Origin: Parvularcula mediterranea
Lineage (GTDB): Bacteria; Pseudomonadota; Alphaproteobacteria; Caulobacterales; Parvularculaceae
Assembly (NCBI RefSeq): GCF_013085255.1
Contig: NZ_JABFCX010000003.1
Span: 691,288 to 755,287, forward strand
Length of the DNA stretch: 64,000 nt
Direction: 5' to 3'
The position numbers and the translations under genes were made by a program. The notes beneath the pieces were generated by a model. It was not told where the DNA came from, searched no databases, and worked only from the letters and a program-made list of their open reading frames with translations. Shown in pieces: positions 16,786 through 24,407 of the stretch (within the stretch, counting starts at the first letter, position 1; every line of letters begins with the position of its first letter).

Positions 16786-18072
16786 TTACTTTTCAGCAGC
16801 CAATGGACCAAACGGGCCAAAGAGTGACGGCTGGCGGGCTAACACGATCCGGTCACTCCAGCTCACCTTAGGAGACCGAGGCTTGTCCTTGCCATAGATG
16901 TCCTCGATGCGCACTTCGCCCAATTGGCGCAATTCTACCAACGCCTCCTCAAAAAGCTCCCGGGTGACAGGGGTGTCGTTGCATCGGCTGCCAAAAAGTT
17001 GCTCCAAAGATGGGGCCCGATCCGGATCAACTCCGTCGCGGATAATCTGGGGAATCTGCTGCAACAAACTCTCTCGCGATGCTCGGCGCGCTGTCTCATC
17101 AAATTCATACCCCCCAAGCATATCCTGCATGGCATCAGCTTTGCCAGTAAACCCGAGGGCCTGAAGCCCTGCACGACCGTGGTGCAGCGACACGTTGCTT
17201 TCATCCCAGTGGATGTTGCCGATCACGTTTCGGGCTTCACGGTGACGCGACAAATGCAAAAACCAGTAGCTGCGATGCGCTTCAGGCGAACGGATAAAAA
17301 ATGGCGAGTAATATTCCGCGCCCGTTGCTTCTTGAAGGTGGCTGTAAAGCTCGTTCTGGATGACCATGCGCCATCCCTTACTCTCCGTTTTCTCTTTCAA
17401 CAGCTCTTGAATGAACCCGTGGTCAAGCTCAACGTTCCGATAGCCTTGGAGTTCGCCCCGTTTCTCCGTCATAAAATCAATGAGGCTATCGACCATGAAG
17501 GTGAGAAAAATCTCAGCCTTCTCGAGCTCTCCCAAAATACGCCTGATCGACCGAAACGTCACATCTTTCCACGAGTACTGATCGAGCAGGAACAAAGACC
17601 GGCCCTTCTGCGGTGAGCGACGCTTCACCACCCCAATGACATCATCAATCCTCTCATTAAAATCATCAGTCCAAATATGAATCGTGTCGCTAAGGCTTGA
17701 AGCGTGAGACGACTGTTCAATCACGGACTGTAGATAATCCGTATTACGCCTATCTATATCAACGAACAGAAAGTCAGTACGGATCTCAAAACCTTTGCGC
17801 CGCTCTCGGTTCAGTTGATCCTGAATTTCCGCAACAGCATCCAAGAGAACGAGAGGCGATCCAGGCACTTCCTCGTCCCGATAACGGTACCGCCCGCCGC
17901 CGGAGAACCCGTCAACAATCGTCAAATTCAGCCGCTCCTGCACCGGCGTCGACGTGCAAATTTCGAGATACTTCCGCACATAACGATCAATGATCCGATG
18001 CTTCGCAACACTGTGATCACCTAGAATCGGCGGCGGCTTTCCTATTCTCCATTCGTAGTGCTTCGTGGCCAT
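16786..18072 (-). CDS. tcmP: Three-Cys-motif partner protein TcmP
   Basis: 428 residues. The N-terminal part has HSVAKHRIIDRYVRKYLEI and LTIVDGFSGGGRY, the latter like a Rossmann methyltransferase motif I, as in the TcmP family. TcmP is defined by its pairing with DUF5131 (Gp37/Gp68) three-Cys-motif proteins, and that partner is encoded 9 bases upstream here. The C-terminal half includes a winged-helix-like region. The biochemical role of TcmP is unknown; a nucleic-acid modification role with the radical-SAM-like partner is often suspected. Confidence 0.88.
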   Translation of the reverse strand: MATKHYEWRIGKPPPILGDHSVAKHRIIDRYVRKYLEICTSTPVQERLNLTIVDGFSGGGRYRYRDEEVPGSPLVLLDAVAEIQDQLNRERRKGFEIRTDFLFVDIDRRNTDYLQSVIEQSSHASSLSDTIHIWTDDFNERIDDVIGVVKRRSPQKGRSLFLLDQYSWKDVTFRSIRRILGELEKAEIFLTFMVDSLIDFMTEKRGELQGYRNVELDHGFIQELLKEKTESKGWRMVIQNELYSHLQEATGAEYYSPFFIRSPEAHRSYWFLHLSRHREARNVIGNIHWDESNVSLHHGRAGLQALGFTGKADAMQDMLGGYEFDETARRASRESLLQQIPQIIRDGVDPDRAPSLEQLFGSRCNDTPVTRELFEEALVELRQLGEVRIEDIYGKDKPRSPKVSWSDRIVLARQPSLFGPFGPLAAEK

Positions 18073-18081
18073 TCACCAACC

Positions 18082-18819
18082 TTATCCCGTCAACGGCATC
18101 TCGTCATGGGTTTGCCCGTCAAGCTCTCTCCCATTGGCTGACTTAGCTCTTCTAACCCCATCGTCGCCGTGGGACCCCCACTGCTTAAAGAAAAACGCCA
18201 CATTATCTCGCGCGCACTGATCGCGAACGCTGCGGGCCCACTCGGCTTCCATCGGCCTGGCCTTCGACCCTGACTCGCCCCCAACGATCACCCAATGGAT
18301 TCCCTCAAGATCGAGATTCCCCACATCTTCGAGTAGCGGCTCGACAGACAAAAACCGGGTTTTCGCCGGTACGCCTTTCAGGACCGATATGCGGGGAACA
18401 CCGTATTTTCGGTCCTCGACTGTCACACCGAGCCATGCATTTTCCGGGACAGTGCGCCTAGCGAAGAATTTTGCCATTCGTTTCGGTCGTTTGGTCAGGA
18501 TCTGATAAATGTGCTGTGGCGTTTCCGTGATCGTCTCCATCACCCGTTCCACATAGGCAAATGGGACTTTGTCGTGAAAGAGATCGCTCATCGAATTGAC
18601 GAACCACATAGTCGGCGTTTTGCGCCGTCGCGGCTGATCCAGGCGTTCCGGGAGAAGACTGACCTGGAAGCCATTGTCGTACCCGTTTGCCCCCATGGCC
18701 TTCAAACGTTTGGCCAGGCTCTCCGCGTAGCAAAACTTACACCCAGGCGAGACCTTCGTGCATCCCGTCACGGGATTCCACGTCATTTCGGTCCATTCGA
18801 TGTGCGACTTTCCCACCAT
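18082..18819 (-). CDS. DUF5131 (Gp37/Gp68) three-Cys-motif protein, radical-SAM-like
   Basis: 245 residues. WNPVTGCTKVSPGCKFCYAE carries C20, C27 and C30 (Cx6Cx2C), the three-Cys motif thought to bind an iron-sulfur cluster; IVGGESG and WFVNSMSDLFHD are also family signatures. ATG 18819 is chosen because the family-like sequence starts there (MVGKSHIEWTE); upstream residues in frame are not conserved in style. It is the first gene of the minus-strand cassette, just beside an IS110 element, which may have altered its promoter. Confidence 0.88.
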   Translation of the reverse strand: MVGKSHIEWTEMTWNPVTGCTKVSPGCKFCYAESLAKRLKAMGANGYDNGFQVSLLPERLDQPRRRKTPTMWFVNSMSDLFHDKVPFAYVERVMETITETPQHIYQILTKRPKRMAKFFARRTVPENAWLGVTVEDRKYGVPRISVLKGVPAKTRFLSVEPLLEDVGNLDLEGIHWVIVGGESGSKARPMEAEWARSVRDQCARDNVAFFFKQWGSHGDDGVRRAKSANGRELDGQTHDEMPLTG

Positions 18820-18917
18820 ATGTTCTTCTATTGTTCTTGCTCGCGTCTGACAACACTTTGAGACGCAAAACGCCCCGCTGGCGACCTGATCGAACTGAAT
18901 GGATTGGTTCTGCGCAA

Positions 18918-19109
18918 GCCTCAAGGTGTAGGTTGGTCCTTAGAAACCGACCTTGAGGCAGGGGAGGTCACCAGAATCTACAAGCACCATGGCTCGAAAG
19001 CGAAACAAGCTCACCGGGAGCCAATGACCGCTTTTGATGCTGTGGACGGCGCTCCACCGAGCGTCGCCAGCCGAGGTAAGGTTGGCTTCCGCTATCAGGA
19101 GGAAGTCGG
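18918..19109 (+). ncRNA. Candidate bridge-RNA region of the IS110 element
   Basis: 192 bases upstream of the transposase. A perfect 10-bp stem GCCTCAAGGT (18918-18927) with ACCTTGAGGC (18950-18959), inner GGTT/AACC pairing, is followed by an 8-bp stem at 19047-19066 (CGGCGCTC, CACC loop, one G-U). IS110-group elements express a roughly 180-nt bridge RNA from exactly this position, with a 5' stem-loop and two further loops that pair with target and donor DNA. The fit is by position and structure only. Confidence 0.45.
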
Positions 19110-20150
19110 ATGCAGCAGCGTGTGGTCACCGTCGGGGTCGATCTGGCGAAGAACGTCTTCGCGGTTCATGGAGTCGATGAGCAAGGTAAGGTCGTCTTTC
19201 GGAAGAGCCTCAGGCGCCCGAAGGTCGAAGCATTCTTCGCAAAGCTTCCGCCCTGTCTGATCGGGATGGAGGCCTGTGCCACGGCCCACCACTGGTCTCG
19301 CGTTCTCACCGAACTCGGCCACGAAGTGAAGCTGATGCCGCCCGCTTATGTGAAGCCCTACGTGAAGTCGCAGAAGAACGATGCGACGGATGCAGAAGCA
19401 ATCTGCGAAGCGGTGACCCGTCCAACGATGCGGTTCGTCACGCCGAAGTCGGTCGAACAGCAAGGCGTTCTCACTCTGCACCGTACACGCACGATGATCA
19501 TGACCCACCGAACGAGGCTGGTGAACACGGTCAGAGCCCACCTTGCGGAGTTCGGCATCATCGCGCCGATTGGTCGGCTCGGCTTCGAGCAGCTCGCGGC
19601 CATAGTGGCGGACCATGAGGATGACCGCATTCCGGGGCCGGTTCGGGACTGCCTGGTGATGCTGATCATCCAGTTCGATCAGGTGAACCAGCAGATCCTC
19701 GATCTCGATCGCCAGATCAACCGCTGGCATCGCGATAGCGAGCTCAGCAAGAGGCTCGCGACAATCCCAGGCGTCGGGCCTCTTTCGGCAACCGCACTGG
19801 TCGCGACGATTGGCGACGGGAAGGCCTTCAGCTCTGGTCGAAGCCTGTCCGCCTTCATGGGGCTGGTACCGAAGCAGCGATCTTCCGGAGGCAAAGAGCG
19901 TCTCGGTGGCATCTCGAAGCGTGGCGATCGATACCTTAGAGGCTTACTCGTCACCGGAGCTCTCGCCGTGATCCGGTACGCTCAGCGCCACGGTACGCGC
20001 CGACCATGGCTCGTCAGGTTGCTTGAGCGCCGATCGACGAAGATCGCTGCCGTAGCCCTCGCCAACAAGATCGCGAGGATGGTCTGGGCACTGATGACGA
20101 AGGGCGGAACCTACAAGGACCCGGTACCTACCGTACCGGCCGCCGCTTAA
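19110..20150 (+). CDS. IS110-family transposase (DEDD/serine recombinase)
   Basis: 346 residues, full length for the family. The RuvC-like N-terminal domain has D11 (VGVDLAKNVFAVHG), E54 (IGMEACATAHHW), D91 and D94 (KNDATDAEA). The C-terminal Transposase_20 domain has IPGVGPLSATALVA and the catalytic-serine region RSSGGKERLGGISKRGD (S258/S259). A consensus AGGAGG precedes ATG. The gene appears intact, so the element may be active. A CCGGTAC/GTACCGG repeat lies inside the last codons. Confidence 0.95.
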   Translation: MQQRVVTVGVDLAKNVFAVHGVDEQGKVVFRKSLRRPKVEAFFAKLPPCLIGMEACATAHHWSRVLTELGHEVKLMPPAYVKPYVKSQKNDATDAEAICEAVTRPTMRFVTPKSVEQQGVLTLHRTRTMIMTHRTRLVNTVRAHLAEFGIIAPIGRLGFEQLAAIVADHEDDRIPGPVRDCLVMLIIQFDQVNQQILDLDRQINRWHRDSELSKRLATIPGVGPLSATALVATIGDGKAFSSGRSLSAFMGLVPKQRSSGGKERLGGISKRGDRYLRGLLVTGALAVIRYAQRHGTRRPWLVRLLERRSTKIAAVALANKIARMVWALMTKGGTYKDPVPTVPAAA

Positions 20151-20178
20151 ACGAGATCGCGTCTCTTCGCGGAGACGC

Positions 20179-20574
20179 CAACGAGGTTGGAGAGAGCATC
20201 TTCGCAGTCATGCGGAACCGGTCGAAACCGGGAAAGAGAAAAACCCATTCTATCCAGGGCGCCTCGAGCGCGTGCTTTTGATCGGGATCTCATTCGCGGA
20301 AAGCATGAAGGCCAGCGGTGTTCGCGCCGCATCAACAGGCCGAACACATGGCCGCTATCGACCAACATCCGCTACGACGCCTGAAGAAAACTCTTGCCAA
20401 CAGCGCCGTCCACACATGGATACTTTCAGTCATACCCCATCCTGCTGTCGCCCCTGCGATAGGTCAGATTGCGCCGTGTCTTCAGAGTAAGGAGGTACAT
20501 GTTGTAGCCCTGTGTCGTTGAAGCCTCGTCGGCTATCAAAGTACCGCTTTCGATCCGTGCGGCACGCCTAGCCG
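20179..20574. other. Noncoding stretch after the IS110 element
   Basis: About 400 bases between the IS110 element and the small gene at 20575. No ribosome-site-supported frame or known motif was found; short open frames here show no family resemblance. It probably contains the right end of the IS and remnant DNA. Confidence 0.4.
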
Positions 20575-20847
20575 ATGCCCACAATTCCTATCGACGCCAT
20601 CCGTCTCCGCTCATCTCTGCGGGCGCTGGCGAAGATTATTTCGGACGAACCAGCGCCGGAGGATGCCCCCTACTGGCCGATCCTCGAGCGCCTGGAAAGC
20701 GAACTGGAAGCTCTTGATCGCAAGCGTTCAAGGCTCGATCGCTACCTGACTTCAGGTAACGATAAGGCCAGCTCTTCAGCAAAGAAGCACATCGCTATCG
20801 AACGGGAGAGTGATCTTCGCCAGCTGGTCACGTCGCCAGCTGAGTGA
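20575..20847 (+). CDS. Small hypothetical protein
   Basis: 90 residues, helical and charged: LRALAKIISDEPAPEDAPYW followed by PILERLESELEALDRKRSRL, a plausible coiled-coil pattern. The composition looks protein-like, but there is no clear ribosome site and the last 72 bases overlap the 3' end of the convergent integrase gene. No function can be proposed. Confidence 0.45.
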   Translation: MPTIPIDAIRLRSSLRALAKIISDEPAPEDAPYWPILERLESELEALDRKRSRLDRYLTSGNDKASSSAKKHIAIERESDLRQLVTSPAE

Positions 20848-22140
20848 TCCGCCGTCGCCGTATTTGGGTCGGGAGTTAGCGTGCCCCATGAGTCGGCAGC
20901 GAAGGTCGTAGTCGAGCCCTGCCTCTTGCATGCGTTTCTCGAATGCGTGGCGTACCGAGTATACGCCATGCTGCGGCGTCGGCAGCAGGTCGTTGACCTT
21001 GAGTGATTTCATCAGTGCCGCTGAGAGGGCGGTCTCCTTGTCTCGGTAGCGCTCAAAGCCGTTCGGGGCTTGCCTGAGCGCGGCGAGTGACACACCCAGT
21101 AGAGGAATTTCTCTGACGCTGGCCTCGGTCTTGATCTGGCGATCAGCCCGGAAGCGGATGGCAATGTGGGGCACCTCGTCATCAAGCCGGATGTTCTCGG
21201 CCGTCAGATTGCAAATTTCCGAAGGACGGCAGCCTGTTTCGATGAGTGCGAGGAAGATCAGATGTGCCTCGCGATTGAGCTTTCCGAAGGAGCCTGGCCT
21301 CAGGATCCTGTCCCTCAGCCAATCGGGATCGAAAGGCGGCACGATACCCTTCTCCATCTTCCGTGAGCTGAACGATAATCCTTCGAAGGGGTTCTTCGCG
21401 TCTAGAGCGAGCCAGTTGGCATAGGTCCTGAAGAGCTTCCGCATATTGCCGAAGTTGCGGTTGGCAAAGTTTGCGGAGACCTTCTTCTGACCACCCTTCC
21501 CGTCAATCCGGGCGAGCCAGTACTTATAGTAGCGCTGGGCGTCGGCCCTCGTGATCTCGAGCACCGGCTTGTTGCCGACGACCTCGATGAAGTCCTCCGC
21601 CGCATGGCGCTTGACCTTGAAGCGCTGGGTCAGCTGATGCGGGCTCATGCCGCGTGCTTCATCGACCGCCATGGTTTCGAGGTAGAACTCCATCGCTTCG
21701 CGGACCTTGAGGCTCGGCTCTTCGACGCCGCCCAAGGTTGCTTCGGCGTCTCCGGGTCCCGGCTGACCTGCCGCTTCGATCCTGCGGACGATCTCCTCGA
21801 CAGGCAGCGTCGAAGCGATACGCTCCGCAGTCAGATAATCGAAGCCGAGCGCTTGCGCTCTGGTCCTGGCCGCATCGTACCGCTCGAAAGCAGTTTCTGC
21901 GGCCATGCCGTCGGCGACACCTGACCAGTAGAGGTCGTCAGCTTTCTCGAGCGCATCGCGCTTGAGGCGCGCAACCTCTTGCGAAGTCGTCTTCAGCGAG
22001 ACCTGGATCGTGCCGCGTTGGTCGTGCGCCTCAGCGTGCTTCGGGACCCGCCGGACATAATGCCATCGGCGTCCTCGTCGCTTCAGGTAACGATCGGGAT
22101 CGGATGCAACGAGGCTCGTCGGTTTGGTGCGGAAAGGCAT
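20776..22140 (-). CDS. Tyrosine integrase (DUF6538-type) at tRNA-Leu
   Basis: 454 residues. An N-terminal DUF6538-like region (YLKRRGRRWHYVRRVPKHAE) precedes a SAM-like core-binding domain and a catalytic domain with ALIETGCRPSEICNL (Arg), SVRHAFEKRM (His-x2-Lys/Arg region), LMGHANSRPKYGDGG (GH and Tyr). The start ATG 22140 lies 115 bases from the 3' end of tRNA-Leu, the classic arrangement for an element integrated in a tRNA gene. It should catalyse integration and excision of the mobile region to its left. Confidence 0.92.
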   Translation of the reverse strand: MPFRTKPTSLVASDPDRYLKRRGRRWHYVRRVPKHAEAHDQRGTIQVSLKTTSQEVARLKRDALEKADDLYWSGVADGMAAETAFERYDAARTRAQALGFDYLTAERIASTLPVEEIVRRIEAAGQPGPGDAEATLGGVEEPSLKVREAMEFYLETMAVDEARGMSPHQLTQRFKVKRHAAEDFIEVVGNKPVLEITRADAQRYYKYWLARIDGKGGQKKVSANFANRNFGNMRKLFRTYANWLALDAKNPFEGLSFSSRKMEKGIVPPFDPDWLRDRILRPGSFGKLNREAHLIFLALIETGCRPSEICNLTAENIRLDDEVPHIAIRFRADRQIKTEASVREIPLLGVSLAALRQAPNGFERYRDKETALSAALMKSLKVNDLLPTPQHGVYSVRHAFEKRMQEAGLDYDLRCRLMGHANSRPKYGDGGSLSWRRDQLAKITLPFDSDVLLC

Positions 22141-22154
22141 GCTCAAACCATGGC

Positions 22155-22177
22155 TTGTAGTGCAATTTGTAGTGCAA
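22155..22177. repeat. Direct repeat between integrase and tRNA-Leu
   Basis: TTGTAGTGCAA occurs twice at 12-bp spacing (22155-22165 and 22167-22177), directly upstream of the integrase start and about 80 bases from the tRNA 3' end. It may be a pair of arm-type integrase or excisionase sites. Confidence 0.5.
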
Positions 22178-22254
22178 AAACACCAAAAAGCACAAGGAAG
22201 TACACGGATAACCGTGAATTCCTGAATGATAACAATGGACTGAGAATGTTATAA

Positions 22255-22341
22255 TGGTGCGGTCGAGAAGACTCGAACTTCCACGGGTTTTACCCCACAG
22301 CGACCTCAACGCTGCGCGTCTACCAATTCCGCCACGACCGC
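22255..22341 (-). tRNA. tRNA-Leu (anticodon GAG), CCA encoded
   Basis: The acceptor stem GCGGTCG pairs with CGACCGC; the anticodon stem CAGCG/CGCTG holds the loop TTGAGGT, giving anticodon GAG (Leu, CUC/CUU). A long variable arm is present, as expected for tRNA-Leu, and the T arm is GGAAG TTCGAGT CTTCT. The 3' CCA is encoded (22255-22257). The 3' end faces the integrase, so it is the likely attachment site. Confidence 0.95.
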
Positions 22342-22398
22342 ACTTGGCTGGAGGTTTCCCTCCGAGCGAGAGGCGCGGGTAGCAAAAGGATTCTGGCG

Positions 22399-23139
22399 AT
22401 GCAAGCGGTCACCCTTCCATTCTTGGAAGAAAATCCGCATGTGCCGCGGGTGACGACAAACGACCGCCCCAACTACCTCGCGGAGCCCGTGCTCTGGCGG
22501 AGGAGCGACCGCCCGGTGCCCTATCGGGAGGCCACCGACACCATGGAGCGGATCGTCGCCGAGGTGCAGGCAGGTGGCCGCGAGACGGTCTGGCTGCTCG
22601 AGCATCCGCCCCTCTACACCGCCGGGACCAGCGCGAAGATCGAGGACCTTGTCGATCCCGAGCGCTTCCCTGTCTTCAAGAGCCCAAGGGGCGGGCAGTT
22701 CACCTACCACGGGCCCGGCCAGCGCGTGGCCTACCTGATGCTTGATCTCGGGCGCAGGAAGAAGGACGTGCGCCGCTTCGTGCAAGACGCAGAAGCCTGG
22801 ATCATCGGTGCTCTTGAACGGCTTGGCGTCGAGAGCGGCATCCGGGATGGACGCGTCGGCGTGTGGGTCGACCGCGGCGAAGGCCGAGAGGACAAGATCG
22901 CAGCTATCGGCGTCAGGATCAGGCGCTGGGTGACCTTCCACGGCGTATCCCTGAACGTCGCGCCTGACCTCTCCCACTTCGGCGGCATTGTCCCCTGCGG
23001 GATCAAGGAAGAGGCGTTCGGCGTGACGAGCCTTTCTGACCTTGGGCTTGAGGGCGCGAGCATGGAGACGGCGGACGAGGCCCTGCGTGCTTCGTTCGAG
23101 GAGGTCTTCGGCCCTGTCGAGGATAGCGAAGCGCTGTAA
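22399..23139 (+). CDS. lipB: Octanoyltransferase LipB
   Basis: 246 residues. LipB moves octanoate from octanoyl-ACP to lipoyl domains (GcvH, E2 subunits) in the cytoplasm, for LipA to complete lipoate. The catalytic Cys200 (GGIVPCGI) and Lys166 ([10 protein letters not shown]) are present, with [12 protein letters not shown] and [14 protein letters not shown] precedes ATG 22399. It is the first chromosomal protein gene beyond the tRNA-Leu junction. Confidence 0.95.
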   Translation: MQAVTLPFLEENPHVPRVTTNDRPNYLAEPVLWRRSDRPVPYREATDTMERIVAEVQAGGRETVWLLEHPPLYTAGTSAKIEDLVDPERFPVFKSPRGGQFTYHGPGQRVAYLMLDLGRRKKDVRRFVQDAEAWIIGALERLGVESGIRDGRVGVWVDRGEGREDKIAAIGVRIRRWVTFHGVSLNVAPDLSHFGGIVPCGIKEEAFGVTSLSDLGLEGASMETADEALRASFEEVFGPVEDSEAL

Positions 23140-23245
23140 CCGTGACGTGCCTTGGCGCGAAAAATGGCCGAGCTGCTGGTTCGAGGAAACGGGCGGAACG
23201 CCGAACGCGGACTGCTTGAGGCGCCTACGAAAGAATGAGGTCACC

Positions 23246-24085
23246 ATGCTCAAGACGTCGATCCTCGTGGGCCTCACCCTCCTCGCCTTTTCCGGCAATT
23301 CCCTCCTCACCCGTTATGCTTTGCTCGGTGAGCGGATCAGTCCGGAGGAGTTTGGGCTCCTGCGTCTTGCCTCGGGGGCGGCCGTCCTCCTCCTCATCTC
23401 GGCCGTGAGAGGAGCAAAGCTGCTCCCACGCGCTAGAGATCTGCCGGGGGCAGCGAGCCTGTTCGTGTACGTCGCAGCTTTCTCCCTCGCCTATGTCGCG
23501 CTCGATGCAGGACTTGGCGCCCTCGTGCTCTTCGGAGCTGTCCAGCTGACGACCATTGGATGGGGCCTTGCACGCGGTGAGAGACTGGGGCCGGTGGGGG
23601 CTGCGGGGATCCTGGTCGCACTAGGCGGCCTCTTGTGGCTCCTCAAGCCAGAGCAGGGCGGCGCACCCCTCTGGGCGATGCTCCTTATGCTGATCGCTGG
23701 TGCAGGCTGGGGGGTCTACACGCTTTTAGGCAGGGGATCCGATGACCCCGTAGCGCGCAACGCAAGAAATTTCGCGCTCGCCAGCGTTCCGGCAACCCTC
23801 CTCGCGGTGCTCCTCAGCGAAGGCCAGCCAATGACCACGGAGGGCGCAATGCTGGCCATCCTGTCGGGATCAGTCACATCAGGTCTTGGCTACGCGCTCT
23901 GGTATCAGGTGCTACCAAAGCTCTCGAGCCTCACAGCGGGGACCGTGCAGCTGCTCGTTCCGCCCATGACCGCAGGGCTTGGCGCACTGCTTCTCAGCGA
24001 GGCGATCAGCGTGCGCTTCATCCTTGCCAGCGCCCTCATCCTGGGCGGGGTGCTTATGACTTTCCGTACGCAGAAAGAAGGCTGA
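23246..24085 (+). CDS. DMT-superfamily (EamA) transporter
   Basis: 279 residues with about ten TM helices in two EamA repeats. GLTLLAFSGNSLLTRYAL starts TM1; PEEFGLLRLASGAA and LSSLTAGTVQLLVPPMTAGLGAL are typical EamA phrases. ATG 23246 follows GAGGT. The substrate (amino acid, metabolite or drug) is unknown. Its last 32 bases overlap the end of the convergent receiver gene. Confidence 0.88.
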   Translation: MLKTSILVGLTLLAFSGNSLLTRYALLGERISPEEFGLLRLASGAAVLLLISAVRGAKLLPRARDLPGAASLFVYVAAFSLAYVALDAGLGALVLFGAVQLTTIGWGLARGERLGPVGAAGILVALGGLLWLLKPEQGGAPLWAMLLMLIAGAGWGVYTLLGRGSDDPVARNARNFALASVPATLLAVLLSEGQPMTTEGAMLAILSGSVTSGLGYALWYQVLPKLSSLTAGTVQLLVPPMTAGLGALLLSEAISVRFILASALILGGVLMTFRTQKEG

Positions 24086-24407
24086 CGAGCTGCGTCTCGC
24101 TGACCGGTTTGCCAAGGACGCCGATGCAGCCCTCTGGGATGTCGCCCGAAAGATCAGCGCCGCTCTGCATCGCGTAGGGCAGGCCTTTGGCGGCGAGTTC
24201 CTGGGCCACCTCGTCAACTTCACCATCCGAGAGGGTGCGGTCGAACAGCGCGACGTCAAATGGCGTCGGATCGACCCGCATGAGTTCGGCGACACTCGAA
24301 AGGGTCAGCGAGGTGCCGCCATGGGTTTCGATCAGCTCCTCAAGAGAGCTCGCAATGAGGAAATCATCCTCAGCGATCAGGACGTGTACGCCCTTCAGTA
24401 TTCCCAT
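24054..24407 (-). CDS. Single-domain response regulator (receiver only)
   Basis: 117 residues, one CheY-like receiver with no output domain. The acidic pocket (E13, D14, D15), phospho-acceptor D56 (LFDRTLSDG), S82 and K100 (GKPV) are present. Its ATG overlaps the stop of the upstream oxidoreductase by one base (TAATG), so the two are co-translated. Such proteins act by protein-protein contact or as phosphate shuttles; the kinase is not in sight. Confidence 0.9.
   Translation of the reverse strand: MGILKGVHVLIAEDDFLIASSLEELIETHGGTSLTLSSVAELMRVDPTPFDVALFDRTLSDGEVDEVAQELAAKGLPYAMQSGADLSGDIPEGCIGVLGKPVSETQLVSLLSAYGKS

Larger units (their letters stand above)
18918..20178 (+). mobile_element. IS110-family insertion sequence (exact ends unresolved)
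   Basis: A transposase with DEDD plus Transposase_20 architecture flanked by a structured upstream region and a short downstream hairpin GCGTCTC/GAGACGC (20159-20178). IS110 elements lack terminal inverted repeats and usually make no target duplication, so the limits given are only the outermost structured bases. The upstream-structured layout fits the IS110 rather than the IS1111 subgroup. Confidence 0.6.

Noticed and set aside
20121-20139. CCGGTAC/GTACCGG inverted repeat as terminator of the IS110 transposase
   Set aside because: It lies inside the coding region and has no T-run.
3972-22254. A second copy of the tRNA-Leu 3' end inside the window as left attachment site
   Set aside because: I did not find the acceptor/T-arm sequence again in this stretch; the left end probably lies outside the window.
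22306-23310. A 334-residue minus-strand frame opposite lipB
   Set aside because: lipB has its catalytic residues on the plus strand; the opposite frame even runs into the tRNA gene.
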